Shown here piece after piece: positions 11,303 to 23,519 of a stretch of DNA of 64,000 nt. The DNA comes from Melolontha melolontha (taxonomy: Eukaryota > Arthropoda > Insecta > Coleoptera > Scarabaeidae). Numbering within the stretch: the stretch's first letter is position 1; the number at the start of each line of letters is the position of its first letter. The position numbers were made by a program, and so were the translations under genes. The stretch spans positions 54,051,763 through 54,115,762 of the forward strand of contig OW285239.1 of the NCBI GenBank assembly GCA_935421215.2, in the 5' to 3' direction. The notes under the pieces were generated by a model. That model made no database searches. It was not told the origin of the DNA and was given only the letters and a program-made list of their open reading frames with translations.

Positions 11303-11756
11303 ATAACTAACTTATTTACATTTTTTTTTAACACAAGTATACGGTAACAAACATATGTTTTATTTTAAATAGTTGAAGGAATGGGTACTTTTATTCCTAA
11401 AATGTTTATGCACAAAACTTTCACTGCGGTTTATACAATACTGTTCTTAAGTAATAAAACTAGGTGTTTACATTATATTACAGGGAGGTAAAGAAATTCT
11501 ATGGAAAAATACAATATGTGACTGTCTGAATATCAAATAAATAAATTGAGTAAGGGTGAATTATTTGTTTCTAATTGATCATTTAGGATATTGTCGGTTT
11601 TCTTTAATTTATTAATTTCAAGTGACTCTAATAAATTAAGTTTTTTGCCCTTATTTTCTACATGTAATATTTTAAATTCTTTGTTAAAATTGTGGTTCGT
11701 TGAATTAATATGAGACGCATATGAAGAGTCACTTTTATTATTTCTAAATGAAGCGG

Positions 11757-12420
11757 CTTGTCACAGTCTTATACATAGATTAATCAATACTCCGTTGAAC
11801 CAAACAAATTTCGAGAAAGAGTTAAATTTAATTAAACAAATAGCTATCAACAGTGGATGTAAAAGTAATATAATAGATAACATTTTAAATAAAAAACTCC
11901 TTACAAAAGCCATATCACAAGTTTACCCAATATTAAATAATAATAACCAACAATTTAAAATGATCACGTTTATAGGCTCTTCGAGCACAAAAATTTGTAA
12001 ATATTTAAGACAGTTTGACATTAATACAGCGTATAGAACTAACAACAATTTATCCAAATTTATAAAAAACAATAAAGATTTAACAAACAACAATAAAAAT
12101 TCAGGAGCCTATGAGTTAACCTGCGGTAGTTGCCCTATGACGTATATCGGACAGACAGGCAGATCGTTTGAAATACGCATCAAAGAACATTTTTCTTCAT
12201 TTAGAAATAATAAAAGTGACTCTGCATATGCGTCTCATATTAATTCAACGAACCACAATTTTAACAAAGAATTTAAAATATTACACGTAGAAAATAAGGG
12301 CAAAAAACTTAATTTATTAGAGTTAAATTAATAAGAAATTAATAAATTAAAGAAAACCGACAAGATCCGAAATGATCAATTAGAAACAAATAATTCACCC
12401 TTACTCAATTTATTTATTTG
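11757..12420 (+). pseudogene. Penelope-like C-terminal part with GIY-YIG endonuclease
   Basis: The frame reads HSLIHRLINTPLNQ (the linker after the reverse transcriptase), then NTAYRTNNNLSKFI, and the GIY-YIG endonuclease GAYELTCGSCPMTYIGQTGR with FEIRIKEHF. The endonuclease nicks target DNA to prime reverse transcription. The Y of GAY, the YIG and the arginine helix are present. A stop (TAA) at 12329-12331 interrupts a frame that would continue EINKLKKTD. The reverse transcriptase is missing entirely, so this is a 5'-truncated relic. Confidence 0.85.
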
Positions 12421-12503
12421 ATATTCGGACAGTCACATATTGTATGTTTCCATGGAATTTCTTTACCTACCTGTAATATAATGTAAACCCCTAGTTTTAT
12501 TAC

Positions 12504-14261
12504 TAGAGCTGGGGATGTTTGCGGTGTGCCAGGATAGTATTCAGTTAAACGCACGAATATAATGACCTTGTTTCGATCGGTGATGCATGCGTGATTTTAT
12601 TGCTTTACATGCATTCGCTATTTATATCACTTAGGTATGTCAGTTATGTGTACTGTATATAAATAACACACTTACCTTATTTACGATTATTATAGCATAG
12701 CGACAAGTGGATAAGACTTGCAGTAAGTTTGTAGCATTAGATACGTTTCCATATTTATAGCGGTGAGCGATGTACGCCGTGATGAATAAATTTTTTAATA
12801 TTTTGAGAAAGACCGCTCGACATCTACGGATGTAACACACGCACAATTAAAATAATCTTTATAGATAGAAACCGAATCTACACTTGCACCATTACTAATT
12901 TGTTTTAATCTGGTAAAATCAAAATCATTGTTTATCACACTCTCGAACTTTTCTATTACATTAATATTTTTGTTGTCATTTACTGCGCATAGCTGGGCGT
13001 GTACATCGTCCAGTATTTGCAGTGACTCCGCTAACGATAATGCAGTATTTTGAAATTTCTCGATTGCGTTAAACAATCCTATATGATTGTTATAAATAGT
13101 TTGTAAATCTGCATCAAGGGAAGGGTTTTGAAAGAGTCTCTGGCTTTCCTTAATGGCTACAGCTTCGGCAGGATTGAATTGTAGAACCACATATTTTATT
13201 TGTTGGAAATACTTGGCATAATAAAATTCCGCCTTTAACCAACTTCCCCAACGTGTAAGGATTGGCTCTGGTGGTTCGGGAATACCAGGGCACCGACTGT
13301 GAAACTCTCGAATTCGTTTGGGAGATTTTAGAAACACTTTTTTTGTGGTTGCTATTAATGCATCCACCTCTGGATAACATTGCCGAATAGTTTGTGCCAC
13401 AAGGTGTAAAGCATGAACTTTACATGTCACATGCAAAAGTCTCTCACAATCTGCTTTAAGAGAACGGCCTACAGAACGCATTGTCGCAGCACAATCGCTC
13501 ATAAACATCAGGAGTTGATTAGTTGAAACTTGAAATTTTTGTAGCGTATCGAGCACTACCTTCGTAATTACTTCGCTAGTGCACTTTTCCAATCTTTTGC
13601 TGGCTAATAAAATGGGAAATGTTGATTTGACAGGATCTAGTACACGCACTATAATATTCACAATAGAATGTTTTTTTCGATCTGTCGTTTCGTCGACACA
13701 TACCCATAACTGTTTATCATTTACTACTGCTTTCATTCTGTTTTCAATGTCCTCACGCACAATTGGTAAATAGGTGAGTAACGTTCTCCGTGACGGTAGC
13801 TTTTTGTTGGAATTGTATTTATTCCAAAAGTCGTGAAAGGCTTTTTTATCTAGCAGGTGAACTGGCACATCGCAGACGAGTAGCATTGTCAATAAATCGA
13901 AATTGAATTGCGTTTTAGACAGCACATTATTTTTTTTGTCTTTGTGGTGTACACTTTCAACATGTCTTTTACAGTCGTATTTGTCCCAGCAAAGTAACTG
14001 TTTATCGCATAATTTACAAACCACTTTTGCTCCATTATAATACAAATCGGGAAAGTCTCGGATAAATTTCTTCACGTCGTTATACAATGGGCGCTTTCTT
14101 GGCTTGGGCACGTCCGTCATACTTACTAAATAGAGCTCAAGACAACACACGATCACGCTGCCAGTTCACGACTAACTAAAGTGTTTCGCTGCATCGTGTT
14201 TATACGCTGGTGGGGATGCACTACATACGGTCCTGCCGTACCGCAAACATCCTCAGCTCTA
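12504..14261 (-). mobile_element. hAT transposon, almost intact, 1758 bp
   Basis: The 8-bp target duplication TTTATTAC is perfect at 12496-12503 and 14262-14269. Terminal inverted repeats begin TAGAGCTGGGGATGTTTGCG on the left and TAGAGCTGAGGATGTTTGCG on the right (read inward). The duplicated 8 bp occurs once in the left arm of the host PLE, which shows the empty site. The transposase is on the minus strand. Confidence 0.95.
12690..14120 (-). pseudogene. hAT transposase with BED zinc finger (one premature stop)
   Basis: I choose the ATG at 14118-14120 (MTDVPKPRKRPLYND), because the relative at 61150 starts at the same place; the open frame upstream has no ATG. A BED-type finger follows (CKLC ... 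KRHVESVHH, about residues 34-58). The RNase H-like catalytic core follows: LWVCVDETTD with the first aspartate, LMFMSDCAATMRSVGR with the second, HVTCKVHALHLVAQ, and PEPILTRWGSWLKA. The C-terminal dimerisation motif is SVDVERSFSKY. A TAA at 12795-12797 then cuts off a continuing frame (KIYSSRRT ... METYLML) that ends at 12690. It looks like a recently inactivated copy. It resembles insect proteins often labelled CGGBP1-like. Confidence 0.85.
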
Positions 14262-14420
14262 TTTATTACTTAAGGACAGTATTGTATAAACCGTAGTGAA
14301 AGTTTTGTGCATAGACATTTTAGTAATAAAAAGTACCCATTCCTTCAATTATTTAAAATAAAATATGTGTTTGTTACCGTATACTTGTGTTAAAAAAAAA
14401 TTGTAAATAAGTTAGTTATA

Positions 14421-14460
14421 TGTCTGATAAAGCTCAGGTTGGAGCGAAACGATCGTTACA
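14421..14460 (+). ncRNA. hammerhead motif in PLE right arm (mutated core)
   Basis: Mirror of the motif at 11263-11302. The first box reads CUGAUAA instead of CUGAUGA, while stem II, GAAA and stem I (UGU / ACA) are kept. The G to A change should abolish or weaken cleavage. Confidence 0.65.
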
Positions 14461-14527
14461 GTGTTAATTAAAAAGTGAGATTCATTAAAATTTGTTTTAT
14501 TTTATCCTGATAATAGTTACAATCCTT

Positions 14528-15240
14528 TTAATTCCATGTAATGTTTAAATTATGTTGAAAATATAATTGTGTGTAGATATTAAGTGGAAGTGCTTCAAGT
14601 TCTAATAAAAAGAAGTTATTTAGCATATTCAAATAAGTACGTTGGTTTACAGTAGTTTTAAAAAAATACGGGCCAATAATTCTCTCGTATAGTACCGAAC
14701 ACCACACATTTATGTTTTTATAATCTTGCCGATTATGATTAATAATAAAATTTGGATTTGTGTCACTCCAATACCGAGAATTTTGGGACGACACATATCC
14801 ATTTGTACTAAATGTACAGTCATCAAAGAATACAATGCTTTTATGAAAATTTTGATCACTTGCAATATCGCAGCCTACCCAAAGACAAAAGTCTAACTGC
14901 TTAGCATCATCGCTAGGTACGAGTGTATGTCGAAAATGTGGTTTATACGCCTTTATCTTGTTTGTTAAAAACGACAGAGAAATGATGCGCCCATATGTAG
15001 ATTGGCCGCTCGTTTTCTTAAAGATTGTCTGGGATTTTCGGAAGAGGACCTTAATCTTCATTATCATAGTTCTTTTTTTATTTCTTTTTGGGAATGATAG
15101 TTCCCATCTTTTTCGAATCATCTCACCAGTCTGAGAAAGGTTTTATAGTGAATAACATCAGGACACTTATTGTGAAATTCTTCAATTGCATATCTTACTG
15201 GTGCTTCGCCTGTACCATAACATTGCACCGCATAAACTTT
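14528..15240 (-). pseudogene. Tc1-like transposase, N-terminal half
   Basis: The minus strand reads from about 15240: VYAVQCYGTGEAPVRYAIE and EEFHNKCPDVIHYKTFLRLV (helix-turn-helix). After a stop and frameshift it continues into the catalytic core: SIVFFDDCTFSTNGYVSSQN with the first aspartate, then YWSDTNPNFI, NINVWCSVLYERIIGPYFF and a degraded LYFQHN where the second aspartate would be. The C-terminus is missing where the PLE joins at 14520. Inactive. Confidence 0.75.
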
Positions 15241-15516
15241 TTGTGTAAGTGTCAGCATTTTGACAATTAAATACTGCATCGCAGTAGTTCACCTAGCACA
15301 TGCCTAACATGCGAAATGTACTACGTTCAATGCTACTTGATATTAGCACAACTAAGGACTTAGAAGTGTTACTCAAAAATTTGTAGAAGACAATTTTACG
15401 CCTTACTATGAAATTTATTTTAAAAGTCTAGTGTTGTTTGTGTATTTTCGATCAAGCAAAAACTTTAATAAAAATCCTCCTGTCCTATTGGGACACCTAT
15501 CCGGTAACACACTGTA

Positions 15517-15693
15517 TACCGGGTGTTTCATAGCTCCGTATTTTTTCATCTACGTCTTTGTCGTTAATTTAATGCGGTTTGCGCAGAATTATATAGAGAA
15601 TCTTCCGCATCTTCTAAAAATATTTTTCTTTATACAGGATGGTCAAGAAAAAAGTTGCACTAAAGTTGCATTTTTTTAATAGCATTCCCAATA
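15517..15693. other. spacer between two Tc1-like elements
   Basis: Short AT-rich stretch; nothing recognised. Confidence 0.5.
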
Positions 15694-17600
15694 TACAGTT
15701 CTCGACAAATAAAACGGGACACTTTTTTAAATTATTGTAAGTCAGGATTACAGCTATTAATATGATTTGAAGTTAGAAATAGATGAAAAATTTTAGTTAT
15801 CGTTTTGACAGTACCCAAATTTCAAAACCACAAGTCAATCATATTTATTTAAATGACGAATAGTTTAAAAAAATTCTTTTATTGAAAATTTTAGTAACAT
15901 AAACGTGTTATCAAAATTAATATTTTGTAAGAGCATCTTTTATCTCTATCACAGCATTAATTCTTTCAGGCATTGATCTTACTAAATTAATGACCAGATA
16001 TTTCTGCCCAGGCCGTTTGTACTAAGCGAAATAATTCCTGGGTCTTGCTATTAAACGCCATACATATTTGACATTTATAACATATTGCTATGAATTGTGG
16101 TTTTTATATTTACTGCACCACCATCCACAACTAATCTACCCAACTAGGATACTCGGTCGGTTTATTTCCAAAAAATGGGACTTCTTTCTTCTCAGGGTTC
16201 CAATCGGAAAAACGTGGAAATAAAAAAGTTATTTAGGCGCCAATCAAAGTTTCTTGATAAATGTTATAATTATATTGCTTTAAGTTACTTATTAAAAATG
16301 CAAGGTGAAAGGAAAAAGAAATAACGAGCACAATATAAAATTTAAATGAATATTTAATACAAAAAAATCAAAAAAAAAAAAAATAGATCTATATAAAGTA
16401 TAAAGACTGTGTAAGATAATTTACAACCAGAGGTAAAAGAATTCACTGAATATGACCGCTAAGTGAATTTAAACATCCTCTAATGACTACCGATCAACTT
16501 AATTAAATAACAAAGTTTACTTTTATTTTCTCCCCAGAGAACAACATAAAGTAAACAAACTTGAAAACACGACCAAAAATCTACACATGTGCAACCATCA
16601 AACACATGAAAAAATAACCTTGAACTTCCCAACGTATAAAATTTTTACAGTTATATTTTTTTTACGTAGAAATTTTATAATATTCTTTGTCATTTACCTC
16701 AACTAATTAAGACTAAATCTCAAAATAACAATATCAATACAATTGAAATACAATATTCAAATCTTTTGAATTAATAAGACGTCTTATATTTTTACTTACA
16801 TAAAAAATTATATATGAGACACTTAGACAAGAAAATTTAATCAAATACAATCAAAATTACGAGAACACAATCTCGTAGAATATACGAGAATTGAATATCA
16901 ACCTACAACAGCTAATTAACACAATAAATTCAACCCGAATTATTTAAATATATAATTAAATATTTTTCAAATAAAAAGAACGTTGTAGGTGTAGGTTTCC
17001 GCGGTCGTTCTCTAGATGTAGATCTCGGTTTACGGGTTGGAACCACGTCGAGTTAGGCGTAGTTGCCAACGTTTCGTCCACTGTTTCAAGGGACATCTTC
17101 CGGGCTGTACGTAGATGTTCGTCGTTTCGCAGTAGCTTGAAGAATGTCATTCTTCAAGATACTGCGTTGGCAACGTTTCGTCCACTGTTTCAAGGAACAT
17201 CTACGTACAGCCCTGAAGATGTCTCTTGAAACAGTGGACGAAACGTTGGCAACTACGTCTAACTCGACGCGGTTCCAACCCGGAAAACGAGATCTATAAA
17301 AAGAACGTTCTTTTCTAAAGATTTAACTACGTCTCTCTGTTCACATCACCCGCTCTGGCTTGCACATAAAGCCGTCCTTCAAACATCCAGTTTTTTGCTT
17401 ACACATAAATATACAATCAAGTTCAAAAATAATGGTACATACATTTTTAATAAATTTTTAATATACTTTAGGGAAAAATCCATAGCAATATGTAATGACA
17501 AGAAAATTCTGACAATAATTTTAGAAAAAGATACTAACACAAATAAAATTAAGCCAAAATCGTAATAAGCCATGTCCCGCTTTATTTGTCGAGAACTATA
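15694..17600. mobile_element. old mariner-like element with clean terminal repeats
   Basis: TACAGTTCTCGACAAATAAA followed by ACGGGACA at 15694 faces TGTCCCGCTTTATTTGTCGA and GAACTATA ending at 17600. This is an inverted repeat of about 26 bp with one internal mismatch, flanked by TA. No intact transposase is seen; frames between 15900 and 16060 on the minus strand are short and full of stops. The inside is AT-rich and holds a PLE palindrome remnant at about 17018-17300. Confidence 0.7.
17018..17300. repeat. PLE terminal palindrome remnant with three hammerhead-like motifs
   Basis: The arms are about 17020-17135 and 17205-17300. Both contain GTTCCAACC, the TAGTTGCCAACGTTTCGTCC type stretch and its reverse complement, and AGATCT near the outer edge. 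On the plus strand at 17211-17256, box CTGAAGA is followed by TGTC..GGAC and GAAACGTTGG. On the minus strand the same motif occurs at 17068-17110 and again, partly, at 17168-17205. The CTGANGA and GAAA boxes fit a hammerhead core; stems are weaker than in the satellite. Likely the joined termini of a Penelope-like element. Confidence 0.6.
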
Positions 17601-17662
17601 TTTGATTGCATATTTGAATTTTCCTTAAAAAGCCAGAGAAAATGATAGGCATAGGTGTGTAC

Positions 17663-20534
17663 TAGGGTGGGTCAAAAATTTTTTTTTTCTCCTATCGACT
17701 TCTAATAGCGTAAATATGTTGTATTTTTGTCTGCATTAGACCCCTGTAAAATATTATTAATTTATTTTTAGTGTAAGAGCCCGCGCTTTGATCTTCAATT
17801 TTGTTAAATTTTGAATATAACGACCATATCCCTTTTTTACATAACAACATAGCATTATATTGCAGAAAAGCATATTACTGTATCCTAACGACTTTTAAGT
17901 TCTCGAGAATTCAGACACACAAGCAATTCATTCATTGAAACGTATATCTTCTTCCAGGAAATATTTTTGATAGAATACATATAAAATAATACATAATAAA
18001 ATGATCAGTTTGGTTTTACTACTCGGACAGTGAAGTTGTGTGTTTATTTTTTTATTTGAACTGTTTTAACTTCTAATCGTTATTATGGAAATCAGAAGCC
18101 AAGGCTATTTCTGCCCGATATTCGGAAATGTAGAAGATATTAATGATAACGTTTTGCCAACTTACGAAGATGTTATGAAATTCTATGAGTGGAATAGTTT
18201 GCAACTAAAAATAACGAGGGATACTACAAAAGAACCATCGTTTTTAGATATTGCAAAACTTATAGCTCAAAGGGTAGGATGTGTTTGGAGAACAATAAAC
18301 GGTTATCATATAAAGTGCTAAAATCTCAAAAGTCGTTGAAAAAATATCCGTTTATCAGAAAGAAAATTTTCTCCGACGTAGCAGAGTTTTGTTTGATATT
18401 TGTTGCTGTAAATGTAAACAAATTGAGCTTTGTTGCTGTCCAGTGCAATATAAGGTACCCAAAGAAGAACAGGAGTTTTTGAGTGACCAAAGGGGGGCGA
18501 GAAAGATGCGTATGGAGGAATAGATCGAGTTTTTACAACTAAATTGCAAAAAAGAGCAGCCCGAGCACCAAAGACAAAAAAAAACGTAAATAAAAGTCAC
18601 GACAAAATTAACTCAAAACAGCAGGACTTGGAGTTATCTGTAAGTAATTCCAGTTTTTCTTGTGATGATTCTTTTAATTTACCTTCCACGTCAAAGGCAG
18701 AAGGAAAAAAAGAAAAAACAAAAAAAAAATTTAGTTTGCCTATGTTGTCAAAAACTTGTGACCGTTACGGTGTTTCCGATAGAGCAGCGGCTGCTATTGC
18801 TTCTTCTGTATTGCAAGATATATCTCCTGGCAGTGAACCAATTGATAAATCAAAAATACGACGGGAAAGAAAAAAAAGTACGTAAAGAATATATTCAAAA
18901 GCAGAAGCAGCTAGACCTACCAGCTTTATACTTTGACGGCCGAAAAGATAAGACGCTTAATATTATTAAAAAGGCAGCTAAGAAATACAGACAAATATTG
19001 ATTGAGGAACTTGTATCTGTTTTTAAGGAGCCAGATTCAGTTTATGTTAGCTATGCAACACCAGATCGAAGTACTTCTAAAAGTATTGAAATGTCAATTA
19101 TTGCCCTTCTTTCGTCTCAAAAAATTTATAAAGAAAATTTGATGGCAATTGGTTGTGATGGTACAGTCACTAACACTGGAAAATTTAACGGAGTAATAGG
19201 AGTATTGGAAAAAAGACTTCAGCGCCCACTGCAATGGATTATTGGCATGCTACATTTGAACGAATTGCCATTAAAACATCTATTTAACAAACTAGATGGT
19301 GATATCAAGGGACCATATTCGCATGCTGGTCCTATTGGCAGCTTATTAGAAAACTGCGAAAAACTACCCATAGTCAAGTACGAGAGAATTGAAGGCCAGC
19401 TTCCGGAAATACAATTTGAGGGCTTAAGTACAGATCAAAAATATTTGTTTGAAATAACTATATCTGTTATAAGTGGACACTGCCCGATGGCTTAGATAAC
19501 AGGTCTCCAGGGAAAATATCCCATGCTCGATGGCTAACAAAAGCAAATAGAATTTTACGTTTACATATTTCTACATCAAACCCGTCATATCAGCTAAAAG
19601 TATTAGCTGAGTATTGTGTAAAAGTTTATGCTCCAATGTGGTTTGAAATAAAAACAAATCCAACTTGCAAACATGGGTCTAAAAATTTTTGGAAATTGGT
19701 AACAAACTCACGATACCTTCCTGCAGAGTTAAAACTGGTAATGGATCCCGTAATTCAACTTAACGCCTATTTTGCTCACCCAGAAAACTTGCTTCTATCG
19801 ATGTTGTTGGATGAAAATAAAAAAGTGAGAAAACTGGCAGCCAGACGAATTCAAGAAGCACGATGCTCACCTCATACTGGAAAGCAACCTCGCGTATTTG
19901 AGGTCCCGACTATCAATTTTGACGCAAGTAACTACTTTGAAGTTATAAATTGGAATCAAAAGTTTTTCGATCCACCAATTCTTCGAAGCATCACTACTGA
20001 AGAAATAAATGCAGCAGTTGAGTGTCAAGAAAGTGAAAATCTAATTTTTGCCAAGCTGCCATGTCATACTCAGGCGGTGGAACGAACTGCGAAAATAGTG
20101 TCAGAAGCATCCATGACTTTATGCGATAAAAAATCAAGAGAAGGTTTAATACAGACGAAACTTGAATCAACACGAGAGATTTTACAGATTTTACAGTAAA
20201 CAAGATTTTGTGACCAAAAGATAACTAATATAATTTCGTGATTTTATTGTTTTATGTTGTATAAGAACCAAAGTTTTATTTTTTTTAAGTTTAATTAAAA
20301 ATGTTTTCAGTTTTAATTAATAATAATTGATAGTAAATAAAATATTAAAATTTAAAAAATGGCTTTTTTTCAAAAATACTTAATTCTTAGGAGCTCCGGC
20401 GCGGGCTTAAGATGTGACTTTTTTTAACTTTTTTTAGCAATTTTTATTTGTTTTAACGTAAGACAAAAAAATATTGCTATTAGAATATGATTCGAGAACT
20501 TTTATTTTTTCTCATACATCAGTGACCCACCCTA
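17663..20534 (+). mobile_element. hAT-superfamily transposon of a distinct family, 2872 bp
   Basis: A perfect 8-bp duplication GTGTGTAC flanks it at 17655-17662 and 20535-20542. Terminal inverted repeats are TAGGGTGGGTCA and TGACCCACCCTA. Eight-bp duplications and TA-G-G-type ends place it in hAT. Its protein is unlike the BED-finger hAT at 12690: it has a cysteine-rich cluster and a central region with GCDGTVTNTG. Confidence 0.85.
18085..20199 (+). pseudogene. hAT-like transposase with cysteine cluster (frameshifted)
   Basis: The start ATG at 18085 gives MEIRSQGYFCPIFGNV. After a frameshift near 18290 a Cys-rich stretch appears at about 18390-18460 (FDICCCKCKQIELCCC), followed by VPKEEQEFLSDQRGARKMR, a plausible metal-binding, DNA-contacting part. 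The frame shifts again near 18510 (DRVFTTKLQKRAARAPKTKK) and near 18880. The core segment holds LPALYFDGRKDKT, LMAIGCDGTVTNTGKFNGV, WIIGMLHLNELPLKHLF and GPYSHAGPIG. A last frameshift near 19490 leads to HARWLTKANRILRL and the C-terminal part to 20199. CDGT and HARWL could be the second catalytic site and the hAT RW motif. I recognise this as a family of unnamed arthropod proteins; the hAT call rests on the duplication and ends. Confidence 0.75.
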
Positions 20535-20542
20535 GTGTGTAC

Positions 20543-22284
20543 TATTGACCTGTACCAATTTGTGGGTAATTATGTGTTAATAACAGATCAACTTTAGGAC
20601 AGCATCATGAAGTAACTAAATCACATTTCTGTCTTATGCAAAGGTTAGAGCTTTAGAAAACACTTCTTCTTTGTTCTTAATGTTTCAATTCCTAAAAAGT
20701 AGTTACTATACCAGTGAACGACTCTTTAACGCAAATTATAGTTTTTCTCTCTTTATTTTAATGGAACATCCTGTATCTTATTTCATAGTCAAATAGACTT
20801 TTTGATGACCTATCCAAGGATACCATATTTTGTATTACTGTATTAATACTATTGTAGTGTAAATGTACTATTTCTATGCATTTTTTTTGCTGGGTAAAGA
20901 TTGCAGTATTTAAGGTGATACGTCTTTTGTTTCTTGTACTTATACTTGTAAGATACAAAGGATACAGACAATAAAAATAAACTGAAAACTGAACTGTGCA
21001 TCAATCTTGGAATTTTGAAGAGGGTTCAATAAAGTGTGTAGTGATTAATTACTTGGACTAAAGTATTCGTCCACATAAAATTTGGTTCTTGTGCCAACCT
21101 GCCATGACCTCCGTCTATATAAATTAATAGACAAAATGACCTAAGTAGTGATGTACATTTTAAAATTTTTAATATTTAGTACAGATGTAACACATATTTT
21201 AAATATTTTAATAACAATTTTAATGTGTATGTAATCGTAATTTTTAATCACACTAACAACGAAAACAATATTTAATTAGATATAAAAGAAATGAATGATG
21301 AAGACACGATTTTCTTTGTAGAACTGGAATGGAAGACATATTCGCTAATAATCTTAGTAACACAGTTGCAAATGAACCTAAGATGTTCATTTTACGTCGC
21401 CATCAATTTACGCTTAATTTCTTTCCATATTATTTAACCTCACATAATAATAAGTTCGTTCAGTTCGTTAGGTGATAAAATTAATTTAGAAGTAATTTAA
21501 GGCCTAATAAATTATTGGGATATTTTGATGGATAAATAACCTTAACTTCTCGGAAACTACCAACACCACTATCTTAAATGTAATGCGCCAACATCGTTTC
21601 CACCACCTTCGTGTTAGGTAATTGAAAAACAATTAGTTTTAGAAATTCCCTCTGAGGAGACACGCGTATTCCATCTCTCTTGCTCCTTAACTTCCAGGGA
21701 AGAGACACGGGTACTTGACACCCCTGCAAATGTACAAACACACACACGCACGAGAGTTTCGTTTCACGCATTTGTTACCTCGTTCGCCACAAATTTATTA
21801 CCCCTCATACATATTAATTACACATCCCTTCGGGCCGATTAATTTCGTATAAAAACCAGACCCAGTACCGCATACCCTTTAGGACAATAAATTTCTCCAA
21901 CACTTTCAGACGAATTTATACTATGTCTGGGATACGTGCGATTTTATCCTATTGAATCTTAATCAAACTCACAGAGACATATGTTATTATTAATTGAAAT
22001 TCTCTTTAATTTGTGAAATAACGAAGGTATTTGAAATTCGTTACCTGCGAACCCAGTGCGAAATTTAATACAATACTAGAAAACAGGTAAACCCTTGAAA
22101 CAAAACATGGAAAGGTCAGGAGCATAATTTACTACATCAGCAATAGTGCTGTTAAATTAACGCGGTTTGGTATTCGGTACTATTTATATATACGTATCCC
22201 CATATATCAAATATATTGAACATTAAGTAATTTGAAATCAAACATGGAAACAAAAGCAATTAATAACTATATGACTGCAAGATA
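20543..22284. other. 1.7 kb AT-rich DNA, nothing recognised
   Basis: Short random frames only, with a CA-rich run near 21735. No terminal repeats, no domain motif seen. Confidence 0.6.
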
Positions 22285-22717
22285 AATTAGAGATGAGCTG
22301 AATTTATTTAGAATAACAAAATCTAATAGACTGAAAAACAGTCACAGAGTGTTTGTTTAGAGCAACTCTTTATCTATCATTTGACGTTTAGTTGTTGAAG
22401 TCACGTTCGTTATAACTAGGGACCGGACACGAGAAGCCGAAATTACGATGGATCATATAAATAGTCTATAACATCGCGCAGTTATTGAATAGCACTATTC
22501 ATTCGGTTAACCGCACATCTGTTTTTCGTCGTTGAATTGTGACGTAATTACTTCAATATTACAGCCAAATTCCTTTCTTCATGGGCGTAGAGAGAAGCGT
22601 GAGCAGTTTTTATAATTTATTTCATTTATTAGTTTATAAAATTCTTTCAATGGAGACTGTGGTTAAATAAAAATTTAGAAAAGGTATATAACCCCTTACC
22701 ACAATTATTAATCGTAT

Positions 22718-22760
22718 CCTAAATACGTATTTCGACAACTAAGTTGTCATCATCAGTAGG
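22718..22760 (-). ncRNA. hammerhead ribozyme in left arm
   Basis: Minus strand: stem I CCUA, box CUGAUGA, stem II GACAAC / GUUGUC with loop UUA, box GAAA, short stem III around UACGUA, cleavage base U, stem I closing strand UAGG. All core bases present. Confidence 0.8.
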
Positions 22761-23519
22761 TAAAAACTACTAATTAAAAGTCGCACATGGGGCACAGTAA
22801 AGCAAGAGAAACGCTTACGCACAACTACTATACACCGCGTCCCCGTATAGACTAAATTTAACATGCCAATCTAAACTACGAGGGAGGTCGAGACAAACAC
22901 TTACCTACTTAAGGAAAAAAGGTCTAAACATGTGTTTATTGTCGAACAAAGGAACGGCAGACATTCTTCTCTAAGGGGGACGGCACTAATTTCGATTTTT
23001 AAAAACTACGATGACCCACTTATGGTAATAAAAATGAGAATAGACAGCTGAACGGTATCGGTGATTTATCGCTATTCAAGGAAATATGTTTATTTTTCGC
23101 GATAAATATACTTTCATAAGCATCAATCAAAGGAATTAATAAACCCCACGAACTTGATGCTTATGAAAGTATATTTATCGCGAAAAATAAACATATTTCC
23201 TTGAATAGCGATAAATCAGCGATACCGTTCAGCTGTCTATTCTCATTTTTATTACCATAAGTGGGTCATCGTAGTTTTTAAAAATCGAAATTAGTGCCGT
23301 CCCCCTTAGAGAGGAATGTCTGCCGTTCCTTTGTTCGACAATAAACACATGTTTAGACCTTTTTTCCTTAAGTAGGTAAGTGTTTGTCTCGACCTCCCTC
23401 GTAGTTTAGATTGGCATGTTAAATTTAGTCTATACAGGGACGCGGTGTATAGTAGTTGTGCGTAAGCGTTTCTCTTGCTTTACTGTGCCCCATGTGCGAC
23501 TTTTAATTAGTAGATTTTA

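Larger units (their letters stand above)
11200..14520 (+). mobile_element. Penelope-like element with inverted ends, split by a hAT
   Basis: The left part (about 11203-11755) is an inverted copy of the element's own 3' region, found again at about 12200-12503 plus 14270-14517. Outer ends read CTATTATTAGGATAAAATAA on the left and the reverse complement on the right. The inverted copy includes a piece of the GIY-YIG coding sequence. Such inverted terminal organisation is typical for PLEs. A hAT transposon interrupts the right arm at 12504-14261. Only the C-terminal coding part of the PLE remains. Confidence 0.8.
8008..15516 (-). mobile_element. Tc1-like transposon split by nested elements
   Basis: About 300 bp at 8008-8335 is an inverted copy of 15245-15516. 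Matching landmarks are ACAGGTGTCCTCAATAGGA against TCCTATTGGGACACCTATCC, the shared TTAGTTGTGCTAATATCTAG-type stretch, and the ACTGCATGACAGTAG-like region. The transposase N-terminal half follows the right repeat on the minus strand. The pieces 8008-8490 and 14521-15516 sum to about 1.5 kb, a normal size. An LTR and a PLE fill the gap. The reconstruction is inference; the terminal repeats are seen directly. Confidence 0.6.

Noticed and set aside
13150..13380. Alternative frames inside the hAT gene
   Set aside because: Shadows of the transposase frame; no motif.
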